Positions 23,671 through 34,834 of a stretch of DNA of 64,000 nucleotides are shown in pieces. The position numbers were made by a program, and so were the translations under genes. Below the pieces are notes generated by a model, which was not told the DNA's origin, did not search any database, and was given only the letters and a program-made list of their open reading frames with translations. This DNA comes from Scilla litardierei (Eukaryota > Streptophyta > Magnoliopsida > Asparagales > Asparagaceae): contig CM061139.1 in the NCBI GenBank assembly GCA_030789695.1, positions 196,141,641 through 196,205,640 on the forward strand, given 5' to 3'. Position 1 is the first letter of the stretch; each line of letters starts with the position of its first letter.

Positions 23671-23682
23671 GCTCTGAGACCA
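23671..23682 (-). other. Primer-binding site of copy 2
   Basis: The minus strand reads TGGTCTCAGAGC, one base from the initiator-Met type TGGTATCAGAGC, two bases inside the LTR edge. Confidence 0.75.
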
Positions 23683-23684
23683 CT

Positions 23685-24160
23685 TGATAGGATTTTTATA
23701 AGGTTTTGATGATAAAATTAGGATTTTTAGGGGTTTTCTAGGGGTTGGATGGATAAAGATGGGATTTTTGATGGAAAACTTGGGGTTTTAGAGGAAAGAT
23801 GTGAGTTTTAGTGCTAGAAAGAGAAGATTTTAGAAAAAGGGTGTTGTTTTTACTGATAATACCTGAAAATAAAAGGGATACAAAATGGTTGGCCACAATT
23901 CTAGAGGTGGACCGCTCTCCCAAGCCACCGATTCGAGAGGGGGCCGTGCTCTCCAATAAAAGAGGGATAATCTCACATCAAACTAGTTTTCTTCACAATA
24001 ATCAAGCATAACAATCTCCAATCCCCCTTATCCCCATATATATAATAAACTGAAAATATAAAATTACAAAAGACCCCTAAAACTGAAAATTACAAAAATG
24101 CTCCTAGAAATCCAAAATTTACGAAAATGCCCCTAAAGGACCAAAATTGCAGATCTATCA
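23685..24160 (-). repeat. 5' LTR of copy 2
   Basis: The ends TGATAG and CTATCA are inverted repeats of each other. The minus-strand start TGATAGATCTGCA is shared with the LTR start at 61738, which ties the two elements together. Confidence 0.8.
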
Positions 24161-24199
24161 TTCCTCTTCAGAAGTGGAAAGTTTATTCCAACTTGATAG

Positions 24200-25926
24200 T
24201 GTTGGATCTTGTGGATGGCAAAAAGAACACTAGACGGGGGTGAATAGTGTTTTTGTAAATTAAAACTTTACCTCTAGAATTTTCCCTAAGATTAATATAG
24301 ATTACCTAATATCAATCTTAATCAACAAATACTTGCAATAATAAAATCAAGCAGCGAAATGTAAATGCAAGTAAGTAACAATCGCAAACACACAGATTTT
24401 TATCATGGTTCCCCACAACCTGGATACATCCAGTCCCCGAATCTCTGTCGAGCTTTAATCCACTATTATCGGTAAATAGTACAAACCATCTCCCCTCCAA
24501 TGAGAATTTACAACCACCTTGCCTACAACAAGGATTTTCCCTTACCTCACAACCCGAGGATTTTTACAAACACCTTGCCTACAACAAGGATTTACTCACC
24601 ACCTAGCCTCCAACTAGGATTTACAAACCTTTTGATGATTTACAAATACCTATAGCAACTTGATGAAGCCATTGTGTATGTGATTGCTATAGAAGTATAT
24701 TTGATCTCAAAGATATAGAACTTAAAAGCTTTCGAGATCAAAAAAATAAACTTAGTTTAAATCTCGTTAAAATATTACTTCAAAAACAGAGATTAAACAA
24801 GTTTTAATTAATTAAAATAATTCTTATAGCCAATATATATATATGTATGAATATCGTGGCTAAAAGAAATGACTTGAAATTGATTCTCTAAAATATTAGC
24901 ACTTGGGTTTTATAGAGATCAATATTCAAGACTTGATCTTTGAAAGAATATAAAAGTTAAGAACACAAAGATCAAAAAGAAAAACTTGATGTTTGAATCT
25001 CAAGAAGAAAAGCTATGAGCTTTGGAGATCAACCCAAGTTATAAAGGCTAGAAATAATCAGAGAAAGTAATTGCGAAATTAAGCATAAACGAATTAAAAA
25101 CTTAGCCTTTAGAAAAACTGAAGAACTTTTAGATCTTGAGAACTTTCGAGCAATAATTTTAGATAAAAAATTTTCTTGTGTGAAACCCAAGCTCAATCTC
25201 TCTATTTATAAAGATGAAAATCATTTCAAAAAACTATTTCAAAAAATGCATTTGAAATTTGAAATTTGGAATTCAAATTATTTCCAAAAAATGTTTGCAT
25301 TTGAAATTTGAAATTCAAATTATTTCCAATGCAATAAAAATGATTTTGAAAAACTAGCCGTTCGGTCCAGATCCCAGACTGTCTGCTGGTAGTCGACTCC
25401 CAAGGTTGGTAGTCGACTCCCAGAGCAGTTTCTGAGACAATATGCTACATCTGGTAGTCAACTCCCTAACTTTGGTAGTCGACTCTCAGAGTACATTTCA
25501 GCATGGGCTTTGGGCTCGAAAAACTTAGGAAAAATATTTAAAACATTTTAAATCATTTTTGGCATAATCCTAAGTGTGTGGGCTTAATCAAAAGGCTTTA
25601 ACAAATTCTTAAGACTCAAATAAAATTCAAAATTACAAATTATATATTAGCATGCAATTCTTCTTGTTGACTTCATTTGGACTTGACTCGAATTGTTCCT
25701 TGCACATTCGCTCCTAGCCTTCTTTGAGTTGTTTGCTCCATCACATTTGAGCTCTATTAATTTGAGCTCCCTTCATTCATGGCTTTCATTTGAGCAATGC
25801 ATCTTTTTTGCTTCATAAACTATATTAAAATTACATTTCCTGCACACAAACTGAATGAAAATATTAGTAGCATAATATGTTGCTCATCATCAAAATAACC
25901 ACGGGGTGGAGACTCGATTTCCAACA
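24200..25926. mobile_element. Solo LTR, ~1.73 kb, TSD GATAG
   Basis: It begins TGTTGGATC and ends TTTCCAACA (inverted termini) and is flanked by perfect GATAG copies at 24195-24199 and 25927-25931. No internal retroelement sequence is present, so it is a solo LTR left by LTR-LTR recombination. It contains the phrase GGGGGTGAATAGTG near its left end and repeated GGTAGTCGACTCCC words at 25388-25495. Both traits are echoed by the solo LTR at 30661, so the two are related. LTR size suggests a large copia family, but that is inference. Confidence 0.88.
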
Positions 25927-25931
25927 GATAG

Positions 25932-26399
25932 TGTATATATTGATAATAGTGTAGAAGATGTCTCTTTCTTCATCTTCAAAAGCTATCTCCCAAATGTCTT
26001 TTGAGTTTCTTATCGGTCTTGGGAGCATTGCTCATATTTCCAACAAGTACTTCAGTACCGATGAGACACACATGAAGAAATTAGTCGGAGCAAATATTTT
26101 GGAACAAGTTTGCTTTATTCCAGATATATGAGGCCGAAAAGTATCAACGTAACTGAGAACATAAACAGAACACATGAAATAGGAACATGGTTCCATGCAA
26201 AAACTCTCACTGTTCTTTCATGTGGACCATTTATTTTAGACCTGAAGGGGGATTACTCAATCTGCCCTCCACATACACTACATGACTCTTTACTTCATGC
26301 CCACTGTTCTCCCATATGATGTACCATATTTCGTAACATCCTTCTTTACAGAGCTCCATTAAAATGCCATGTTGCTTCTAAACTGCACCTTGTTGGTTA
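25932..26399. other. Spacer 3' of the subtilase remnant
   Basis: No gene is supported. This may include eroded C-terminal or 3' UTR sequence of the minus-strand subtilase, but I could not recognise it. Confidence 0.4.
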
Positions 26400-27876
26400 T
26401 CTTCTTCCACATGCCCCCAAACTCTTATTTGGTTCCACGGTCACTTCCATTTTGTCAGGCCTTGGGTTCAGAACTCTAGCTTCATAAGTCTCCAGTAACC
26501 CTGAAACTTTTGTTAAAGTCCTTGTCAATAACCTCACATCAGTTTTGTTATCAAATAGCACAACGAAGAATGGATAGTTGATATCTGCAGCCCCTTCGCG
26601 AAAGTTTGAACGGGAGACTGGGTCAGGAACAAAGTTTCATAGATGTTGTGGCGAGTATTTCATGGTGCACAGTAAGTCAATGTAATCTAGTATACTAACA
26701 TCATAGACCGACCCTGGGTCTTTGTCCCTCAAAAGGTCGACGTGGCCGGCTCCAGTTGCTAGTACTATTGCTGGTTTCGAATTCTCATCAAGAATAATTG
26801 GGTGATAGATGTTGTCATCATTGCCGAGCAGATCATAGCGGGTGACCATTGAGGATAAGCAGCATGGAGCAGGGCAACAATGCCTGTCATGTGAGGGCAG
26901 GCCATAAAGGTGCCCGAAATATTGAATTCGGCCCTCCTTTGATTGTTCGGGGGTGCCAAACATCGGCATTTCAATGAGCCATGAGGCAATGATTTTCATG
27001 CCTGGGGCTAGGATGTCAGGCTTGAGAATCTCAGAAAGGAGTTTGTCATGTCCTCTTGACGAGATGAATGCGGCTGTTGGGGTGTGTCGTTGTCTAATGA
27101 TTGTTTGATAGCCGAATTCAAGGCTTGCCTTCGGATTTGAAGGTGCAGTTCATATATGGCACCGTTCCCTACTGAGACAACCGACACTCTTAACAGATCC
27201 TCCACGCAAGGGGCATGCCGTACCTCTTCCATGCGTCTTTTGTGTGGCAGGAACAGAACAGCAGGGGAAGACCCAGCCGACCCACACAGGGCTTGAGGGA
27301 GAGCCTACAGCTAACTAATTGCCCTCAAAGTACCCCAATGTTAAATCTGATAAAGTAAATGCTTCAACTAGGATCCCTTCTCCACGTATGGGTCAACTGA
27401 GTTGAATTAGACCAATTGCTCCATCTGCAGCTATTTGCATCCCTGCACTGACTTTATCCGGATAATCATTTCTGCAAACGAGAATCTTCTCTGTGGTTGA
27501 TTTGGTCATTGTATCAACTTCATGGCAGTCTGGAAGATGAACAAGAGGAGCCATACCTGTATAGTCTGGCCCTCCTACATAATGAGGCTCGCCTATGTAC
27601 ACTTCACCATTCCCTATCGTGACACGAGCTGATAACCCATGGTTAATGGAGGCCCCTCCAACCATCGTAATCCATGTAGCAAATTTCGTGACTGATGATT
27701 CTGCATGTCCATTTTTCCTACTGAGCATGCCCACGAAGATACCATCTCACATTACAGCGAAGGAGCTAATGGCAATGAAATCAGTGTCAAACTCTGAAGG
27801 AGCATCACAGATAGAGTGAGCAGAGAATGTGAACCATCTTTAATGGCCATGTGACTCCGTACTAGCGATGACATCA
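26400..27876 (-). pseudogene. Subtilase (S8 peptidase) pseudogene, C-terminal two thirds
   Basis: Minus-strand translation shows, in order, FDTDFIAISSFAVM; ESSVTKFATWITMVGGASI followed by ARVTIGNGEVYIGE; the PA-domain-like EKILVCRNDYPDKVSAGMQ; and the nucleophile region [20 protein letters not shown] with [15 protein letters not shown]. Then come YDVSILDYIDLLC and an Fn3-like tail (INYPFFVVLFDNKTDV to KMEVTVEP, ending about 26410). Plant subtilases normally have GTSMACPH here. The Ser codon reads TTT (Phe) at 26906-26908, so the nucleophile is lost. Stops and frame changes occur throughout. Its 5' continuation lies beyond the copia insertion at 34495-34834, duplicated as CATCA at both edges. 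Confidence 0.9.
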
Positions 27877-28734
27877 TGTTTTAGTTGCAGAAACCGAATA
27901 GAGACATGAATGAAGTTACCAAGTAATATGGGCTGAGTCGCAACTAGGTTGCTCTCTTTAAGACGTTTCGCGGCTCTGTCCAAGTCTGTGCAAGCAGTTG
28001 TAGCCCCGCCGTCTCCAGAATAAAACAACCCAGAATCTCATCTGTTGACGACCACCTTTGCACTGGAAGGCAATCGGCAAGATTAAACACCACACATGAA
28101 ACACTGCTCGGGAACTAAAAAATCTCTTGAAGAATTTTAGAAAAAAACCGAGAACAAGAGGGGTTTTCGTTTTCGAAACATGGAGTTTTCGCGGGAGGAA
28201 GACGATAATTTTGATGTACATCAAAAATGGAATGCACGCACAGTTTTACAAAGAAAATAATTATAGCGTTTGAAAACGGAAAAGTTAACGCGAGTTAATA
28301 CCAGATCTGAAAATTAACGCGAGTTAATTTTGGATCTAGAATTAATGAGCATTTAATTCTGAATCTGGACGTTTAAAATTCAAACGTTTGAAATTCATTT
28401 TTATAATTCAAATCAGTTTGAATATTTAAAAAATAATCATTTTATCCAAAATAATAATAACCGCACGCACGACACGTCACGGCCGGTCGGCGGGCTGGCA
28501 GGCTGGCGGGCTGCGGCGATGCATGTGTGTGTTGAACTTTATAAACTTTAAGTCATCTGCACTTCACAAAATAATCGTACCCCTTGGGGCACACCCCAAA
28601 GGCTCACCAAAACCTTTATAAACTCCTCCAAGCCTCTTTGCCCAAGCAATGTGGGACCAAAGCTTTTTGGAGGAAAAACTAGGAGATGCCAAATTCATAT
28701 GATATATATTTTTAAAACTCAAAAAGTTCCAACA
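27877..28734 (-). repeat. 3' LTR of the copia element
   Basis: On the minus strand it starts TGTTGGAAC and ends CTAAAACA. The neighbouring minus-strand text CAAGTGGGAGAT just before it is a typical copia polypurine tract (28735-28746). Confidence 0.88.
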
Positions 28735-29297
28735 ATCTCCCACTTGAATTTTTAAAAACAAAAAAAAAATACAAAAATCCATTTTTCATCGAGCAATATG
28801 TTTTAAATATAAGACTTGTGCATGAGTAAAGGTGTCTATTGACTTGGACCTTTACATAGTGTCGATGATTTAGATTTTACTAGAGTAACTCGTAGTTTTG
28901 AACTCTATCTCTAACATCATCACACACACAACCTTATCAAGGTGTTGTTCATATGCCCATGCTTTACGGCCATGCAACGTGTATCCCAATATAGTGAATG
29001 CTCTAGAGAATTTTGCCCAAAATTCCATAGGAAGCGGCCTCACTTCCACGTTCACATAGGTGATTCTATCAAGGGCACTCCTGTAGCTAAGTACCCCACT
29101 CCACATATAGTATAGATATCATTAAGAGTTAAAATTAACTCATCCTTCTATCGCTTCAGGATGTCATGCCCAGATTCAATTTCTATGGAATAGGACAAAA
29201 AATTATGATAGCATGATTCTTCATATATCACTTCATGGTTTGTTATTACCCTTTGAATCTATTTCTCGGTATCTCCGATCTATAGATTGGGTTTCCC

Positions 29298-30655
29298 TCA
29301 CAAATGACTCATCATTCTAAGGGCATAAGTCCCATTCCTTTCGAGAACCTTTTCTCGAGCTATTCCTTTCGTCAAAGAATCAGCTAAATTATCATTAGTA
29401 TGTACATGATCCAGCCTCACAGCTCCAGAGGTCATATACTCTCTAATAGTGATGTGCTTGCGATGTATTTGTCGCCTTTTTCCGTTATAATAACGGTTCT
29501 GAATCTTTGCAATAGCTGCAGTACTATCACAATGGATCAAGACGGCTGGAATCAGTCTTTCCCATAAAGGATGTTCTGATAACAGGTTTCTTAGCCAACC
29601 TGCTTCTTCACTAGCTGAAGCTAGTGCAATCATCTCAGACTTTATGGTGGATTGAGCTAAGATAGTCTGTTTCTTGGATTTCCAAGAGACAGCTCCACCA
29701 ACTATGGTAAAAATATAGCCACTAGTTGCCTTGGAGTCATCTGAAAGGGTGTTCCAATCTGCATCGCTATACCTTCAAGGACGGCGGGAAACTTTTGATA
29801 ATGTAATCCGAGATTCATGGTCTTCTTAAGGTACCTCACGACTCTCTCAATAGCATGCTAATGCTCAATACTACGTTTGCTTGTAAACCTGCATAGTAAC
29901 CCTACAGCATAAGCTATATCAGGTCTAGTGCAATCAGCAGCATATCGAAGACGGCCAATAATGCTCGCATACTCAGTTTGTCTAACACCGTCGCTGGTGT
30001 TCTTGAACAATTTAACACTAGGATCATATGGAGTACATGCTGGTTTACAATCAAAATAATTATATTTCTTTAGAATCTTATCAATGTAATGAGATTGATT
30101 CAAAGAAATTTCATGTTCAGACCTAGTTATTTTAATTCCAATCATTACATTAGCTTCACCAATATCTTTCATGTCAAAATTTGCACTTAGCATGGATTTC
30201 ACTTTGTTCACAACATAAATATTTGAACCAAATATAAGCATATCATCAACAGAAAGACATAATGGTGCAAATACCATTATCAGATTTATAATATATGCAT
30301 TTGTCACTTTCATTAACTTTGAAACCATCAGAGATAACAAGATTATCAAATTTTTCATGCCATTGCTTAGGAGCTTGTTTTAATCCATAAAGTCACTTAT
30401 CTAATTTACACACTTTGTCTTCCTGAGCAGGAACAACAAAACCTTCAGGTTGATCCATGTAGTTATCTTCTTCTAATTCACCATTTAAAAAAGCTGTTTT
30501 AACATCCATTTGGTGCACTACTAAATTATATATAGAGCAAGAGCCAAAAGCACACGAATGGATATAATTCTAGACACAGGTGAAAAAGTATCAACGAAAT
30601 CTATATTTGCTCGTTGTCTAAATCATGTGGCCACCAGACGAGCTTTATACTTATC
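29298..30655 (-). pseudogene. Copia reverse transcriptase and RNase H remnant
   Basis: The minus strand reads KYKARLVAT then NIDFVDTFSPVSRI and the DQPEGFVVP-type segment, LYGLKQAPKQWHEKF, and an SVDDMLIFGSN active-site box (family YVDD, first residue changed). RLRYAADCTRPDIAYAVG follows, then the RNase H part with [22 protein letters not shown] and [16 protein letters not shown]. Frames change and stops intervene, so it is inactive. The 5' half of the reverse transcriptase lies on the other side of the solo LTR. Confidence 0.88.
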
Positions 30656-30660
30656 AGTAG

Positions 30661-32440
30661 TGTAAGGATCGCCTTACCCTTGCAATACTAACAACACACA
30701 CTAGAGGGGGGGTGAATAGTGTAATGGCAATAAAATTGTCCAATTAAAATTAAACTTGCAAATGCGGAATAATAAATGCAAGATGAAATAATTGACACAA
30801 TCAATCCAAACGCAAACACAAGATTTTACACTGGTTCCCCAAAACTTGGGTACGTCCAGCCACACCAATATTCACTAGAATCCCACAAAGAGAAGTGAAT
30901 ACAAATCTCACAAGGAGATACCCCACCAAGAGGATTTTGCCCTACACTAGGACCCAACCAACCCTACACGAGGGTCAAGACTACTCCCACCAAGAGAATC
31001 ATTAACTTCCACTCAGAGAATTAGGGTTAGCCCTACACTAGGACACCAAACTCCCACAAAGAGAGTTACTCCCACAAAGAGAGTTATTCACACAAAGAGA
31101 ATATCCTAATCCCACAAAGAGAGAAAGACTAATTCCCACAAAGAGAATTAGTGTTACAAGAAACACCAAGTAAAATAAATACTCTTACCTATGCCTTGAG
31201 ATGCTTACTCATGAATGAATGCAAGGCATGGAAGATGATCTCCAAGTGTTGAGATTGGCTTGAAAGCACTTGGATGATTTCCCTTGAGCTGGACTTCAAT
31301 GTATGAAGAGGAATGCGAGCTCAAAGAGGAAAATGAGAGAGTTTTAGAGTGGCTTATTAAACTCTTATGATTTGCAATTGCATCAAGGAGTTCTAATGAA
31401 CTCAGCATACCCATATATATAGAAACCACAAATCAACCCTCAAAACCCAAGAAAATAGCCAAAGGCACAAGACAGCAACGACTAGAAACTGGGCGAAAAC
31501 GACAGCAACAGTCGACTGATGATCAAAAGACAGTCGACTGATCAACGGCTAGAAAATATCCAACGGCTATACTGATGAAGTCGATACAGTCGAGTGTAAA
31601 TAGGACAGACGCCTGTTAAACCTTCAGCAGGCGACTGCTGTAGGGGATGTAATAAAACAGAGAGCTGCACTCTTTCTCCAGATAAGCATACATGCGATTG
31701 ATGACAAGTAGACAGTCGACTGTAAAATAGCCAGGCGACTGTAAACCCTTCATCAGTCGTCTGCTGCATAAGATGGAGAAAAACAGAAAGAGGCAGAGAT
31801 TGCACTGACGCTACTCAGACGACTGTTGACCAATTCCCAGGCGACTGTAAACTGTGCAGCAGTCGACTGATGCGAAAAGCTCAAGTAGAGTCAATAGAAA
31901 TGTTGACTTGAGCAGTGCATATCAGTCGACTGTAGAAGGATCGACAGGCGACTGGAAATCACCCAGTCGACTGTAAATCCCTCATCATGCGACTGATGGA
32001 AAGCTAGAGACTCCAAACGAGTCTTTGGTCAAGATAAACCTATTAGGTTGGATTCTATAATAATCATACGGCTCACTAAGATGGTTAAATGCATATGCAT
32101 GTATGAGTAGACCATCTATCAAGACATTACATTAACCTAGACTCAGAATGAGAGAGAAAGCAATAAAGGAAATATTACATGGATTACATTGCTTTCCTTA
32201 GAGTCTAAGTCTTCAATCTTGATGCCTTGATGCTCTCCATTATCTCCAAGTTTTGGCACTCCTTGAGTCCAAGCTTTGGCACTTCTCCACTTGATGTCCA
32301 TCCTTGCACCAAGTGTTTAGTCTCCAAGAAAGATATTCTAGAAATGAAACTGTGAGACTAAAACATAAGAGTCATTAACAACAACATAATGTTGTGATCA
32401 TCATCAAAATAAGATTGGTATGAAACACCAATACTCAACA
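30661..32440. mobile_element. Solo LTR, ~1.78 kb, nested in the copia reverse transcriptase
   Basis: The element runs from TGTAAGGATC to ACTCAACA. It is flanked by AGTAG (30656-30660) and AATAG (32441-32445), a 5-bp TSD with one change. Removing it restores the copia reading DGT-x-DKYKARLVA, which confirms the boundaries. It shares GGGGGGGTGAATAGTG and a CAGTCGACTG array with the solo LTR at 24200. A direct repeat of CCCACAAAGAGAGTTA-type words lies at 30880-31150. Short frames inside are not genes. Confidence 0.87.
31500..31995. repeat. Cluster of CAGTCGACTG palindromes
   Basis: About a dozen copies of the decamer CAGTCGACTG or one-base variants such as CAGGCGACTG and CAGACGACTG occur in under 500 bp, with irregular spacing and GTAAA or ATGA words following many of them. 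The core GTCGAC is a perfect palindrome. Confidence 0.85.
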
Positions 32441-32445
32441 AATAG

Positions 32446-32998
32446 TTCCATCAGGCTTCAACTTCTTCTTAAGAATCCACTTACATTCTATGGATTTACA
32501 ACCAGGAGGTAGATCTACTAGGTGCCAAGTTCTATTTGACTTAAGAGAGTCCATCTCATCATTAATAGCCTCTTGCCACATGTTGGCATCTACAGTGGAT
32601 AAAGCCTCTTTAATAGTGCTAGGATCGTCTTCTAAGGTATAAGTATAGAAATCAGAACCAAAATCTTTCGATAATCTAGCACGTTTATTCCGCTTAGGTT
32701 CAATTTCTAATTCCTTATCAGGTTCATTAATTCTACTGATAGGTAAAATACTAGAACTTGAGCCCTACTATTCTTCAATTTAAAAGGATATATATCTTCA
32801 TAAAAATCAGCATCGTTAGATTCAATAACGACATGATCTTTCAAATCGTATAATCTATATGCTTTGCTATTAATAGCATATCCAATAAACACACATTCAT
32901 AAGTCCTACTAGCAAGTTTCTTCCTTTTGGGGTTAGGAATCCTAACATAGGCTAAACAACCCCAAGTCTTAAAATAAGACAGATTAGGTTTTTTTCTT
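32446..32998 (-). pseudogene. Copia integrase C-terminus and start of reverse transcriptase
   Basis: The minus strand from 32998 reads [19 protein letters not shown], then FIGYAINSKAYRLYDLK and FYEDIYPFKLKNS. The inter-domain linker follows, then WHLVDLPPGCKSIECKWI and KKKLKPDGT, where the solo LTR interrupts. This is the usual copia integrase-tail-to-RT order. The catalytic integrase core is absent. Confidence 0.85.
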
Positions 32999-32999
32999 C

Positions 33000-33624
33000 C
33001 TTTTTATCTTGTTTACGATCTTCCTCCTCAATACGCAGACGAGTTAAACTTTCTAAAGAAAATTCCTTAGTTTTGTGTCTAAGGGTATTCTTAAAATCCT
33101 TCCAACTAGGGGCAGTTTGTCTATTAAAACAGCAACTTGAAACTGTTCATCCAAAGACTTACCTTCAGAAACAATTTCATGAGCTATTTTCTGTAGCTCG
33201 TGAGATTGAACCTCCATTGATTTGTCGTCGGACATCTGGACCTTCAGATAGCGACTAACAGCATACTTCTTGGACCCAGCTTCCTCGGTGTCGTATTTCT
33301 TCTGAAGTGCCTTCCAGACTTCCTTTGCTGTTTTGTGACAACTGTAGTAGTCATACAGATCAGATCATCAGACAGGCCATTAAGTATATAGTTTTTACAT
33401 AAGAAATCAGTTTCATCCCAGGTTTGAAACTCTTTGATTTGGGCTTCTGTTGGGTTTTCAAGTAATACAAGCATCGGCTTATCAGAAGTACAAACAGAAG
33501 CTACTTTTTTCATGGTTAAGAAAAATAACATTTTTTGTTTCGAGCGTTTGAAGTGTGATCCTTCAAAACGGAAGGGTTTGCTAAGATATGAGGTTATCAG
33601 GACTGTATCAGTCTCGGATGTCAT
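33000..33624 (-). pseudogene. Copia gag (UBN2 type) remnant
   Basis: The minus strand starts MTSETDTVLITSYLSKPFRF at 33624. It continues KMLFFLTMKK, WDETDFLCKNYILNGLSDDL, then in another frame SMEVQSHELQKIAHEIVSEG and [16 protein letters not shown]. It ends [14 protein letters not shown] where the deletion joins it to the integrase tail. At least one frameshift separates the two halves. There is no CCHC knuckle. Confidence 0.85.
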
Positions 33625-33642
33625 TACAGAACGTCTTAAATT

Positions 33643-34494
33643 TGTTGTAGTTGCAGAAACCGAATAGAGACAGGAACGAAGTTACCAAGTAATATGGGCT
33701 GAGTCGCGGACTAATCACTCTCTTTAAGACGTTTCGCAGCTCTGTCCAAGTCTGTGCAAGCAGTTATAGTCCCGCCGTACCCAGGATAAACAACCCAGAA
33801 TCTCCTCTGTTGACGATCACCTTTGCACTGGAAGGCAATCGACAAGAACAAACACCACACGTGGAACACTGCTCGGGAACTAAAAAATCTCTGGAAGAAT
33901 TTTTGAACAAAAACAACAGAGAAGAAGGGTTTTTGTTTTCGGAACAGAGAGTTTTCGCATGAAGAAGAAGATAGTTTTGATGTACATCAAAAATAGAATG
34001 CACGCACAGTTTTATAAAGAAAATAATTATAACGTCTGAAAACAGAAAAGTTAACGCGAGTAAATACCAGATCTGAAAATTAACGCGAGTTAATTTTGGA
34101 TCTAGAATTAATTAGCGTTTAATTCTGAATCTCGACGTTTAAAATTCAAACGTTTGAAATTCGTTTTTAAAATTCAAATCAGTTTGGAACTTTTGAATAT
34201 TTAAAAATAATTATTTTATCCAAATAATAATAACACGTGCACGCACGACACGTCACGGCAGGCGGGCGGGCGGCGGGGGCGCGCGTGTGTGTTGAACTTA
34301 TGTTCATGTAAGTCTTTTCCCCTTCACAAAATAGTCGTACCCCTTGGGCCACACGTCAAAGACTCACCAAAACCTTTATAAACTCCTCCAAGCCTCTTTG
34401 CCCAAGCAATGTGGGACTAAAGCTTTTTGGATGGAAAACTAGGAGAGGCAAAATTCATATGATATATATTTTCAAAACTCAAAAAGTTTCAACA
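33643..34494 (-). repeat. 5' LTR of the copia element
   Basis: On the minus strand it runs TGTTGAAAC to CTACAACA. It shares with the other LTR long stretches such as AATTAACGCGAGTTAA and GCCCAAGCAATGTGGGAC, with a moderate number of changes, so it is older than the chromovirus at 1288. Confidence 0.88.
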
Positions 34495-34834
34495 CATCAG
34501 AATTAGAACATAAGCCTCTCCAGAAAGCCTGGCACATGATCACCATTCTCCTAGTTACCATTCCACCGGCTGTTCTATTTGTGAATCCGGACCGGATTGC
34601 ATTGGCAACTACAGAGCCATCAGTGATGGAAGTAGTATGTGTCACATGCTCATTGTCATCCATTGGAGATGGGCATTTAGTTCCCTTATCAAAACACTCT
34701 CATCCGACCTTTCTGCCAGAGTCACAGAATTTCGTCCCAATGAGCCTCTTGGTGCATATGCTGCTATTGAAATGAGAATAATATGTGCACTCTCCTCGTC
34801 ATTAGGACAGAATTGGATGTAGTTCGCTGTCATC
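34495..34834 (-). pseudogene. Subtilase pseudogene, catalytic-His segment
   Basis: The minus strand from 34663 reads MDDNEHVTHTTSITDGSVVA then ANAIRSGFTNRTAGGM and CQAFWRGLCSNSDV. This matches the DDNGHGTHTAS...WRGGCSNSDV block of plant subtilases. The His is kept but both flanking Gly residues are replaced. Upstream, DESVLIREL-like text corresponds to the stretch before this block. It is bounded by the CATCA duplication at the copia edge and TCATC at the solo LTR edge. Confidence 0.85.

Larger units (their letters stand above)
22360..24160 (-). mobile_element. Minus-strand gag-leader-only gypsy element (copy 2)
   Basis: In minus-strand order: a 476-bp LTR (23685-24160), a primer-binding site, and a short broken leader beginning MAETYDDSQQARMERQSKRL. 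A piece with DLISDLNGGDKFD, a ~460-bp CTGCAG-rich array, and an EEAC...LGDGVM tail matching the tail of copy 3 follow. The last part is a polypurine tract (22467-22481) and a shortened second LTR (22360-22466). There is no gag core, protease, reverse transcriptase or integrase. The interior is only ~1.2 kb. Confidence 0.75.
27877..34494 (-). mobile_element. Ty1/copia element, defective, TSD CATCA, inside the subtilase remnant
   Basis: LTRs at 27877-28734 and 33643-34494 are clearly homologous. Perfect CATCA duplications lie at 27872-27876 and 34495-34499. In minus-strand order the interior has a copia gag, then directly an integrase C-terminal segment, a reverse transcriptase that is interrupted by a nested solo LTR (30661-32440), and an RNase H. 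The zinc knuckle, protease and integrase core are missing (deletion near 32990). Only 18 bases separate LTR and gag start, and no initiator-Met primer site is visible. Without the nested insertion it would be about 4.8 kb. Confidence 0.9.
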
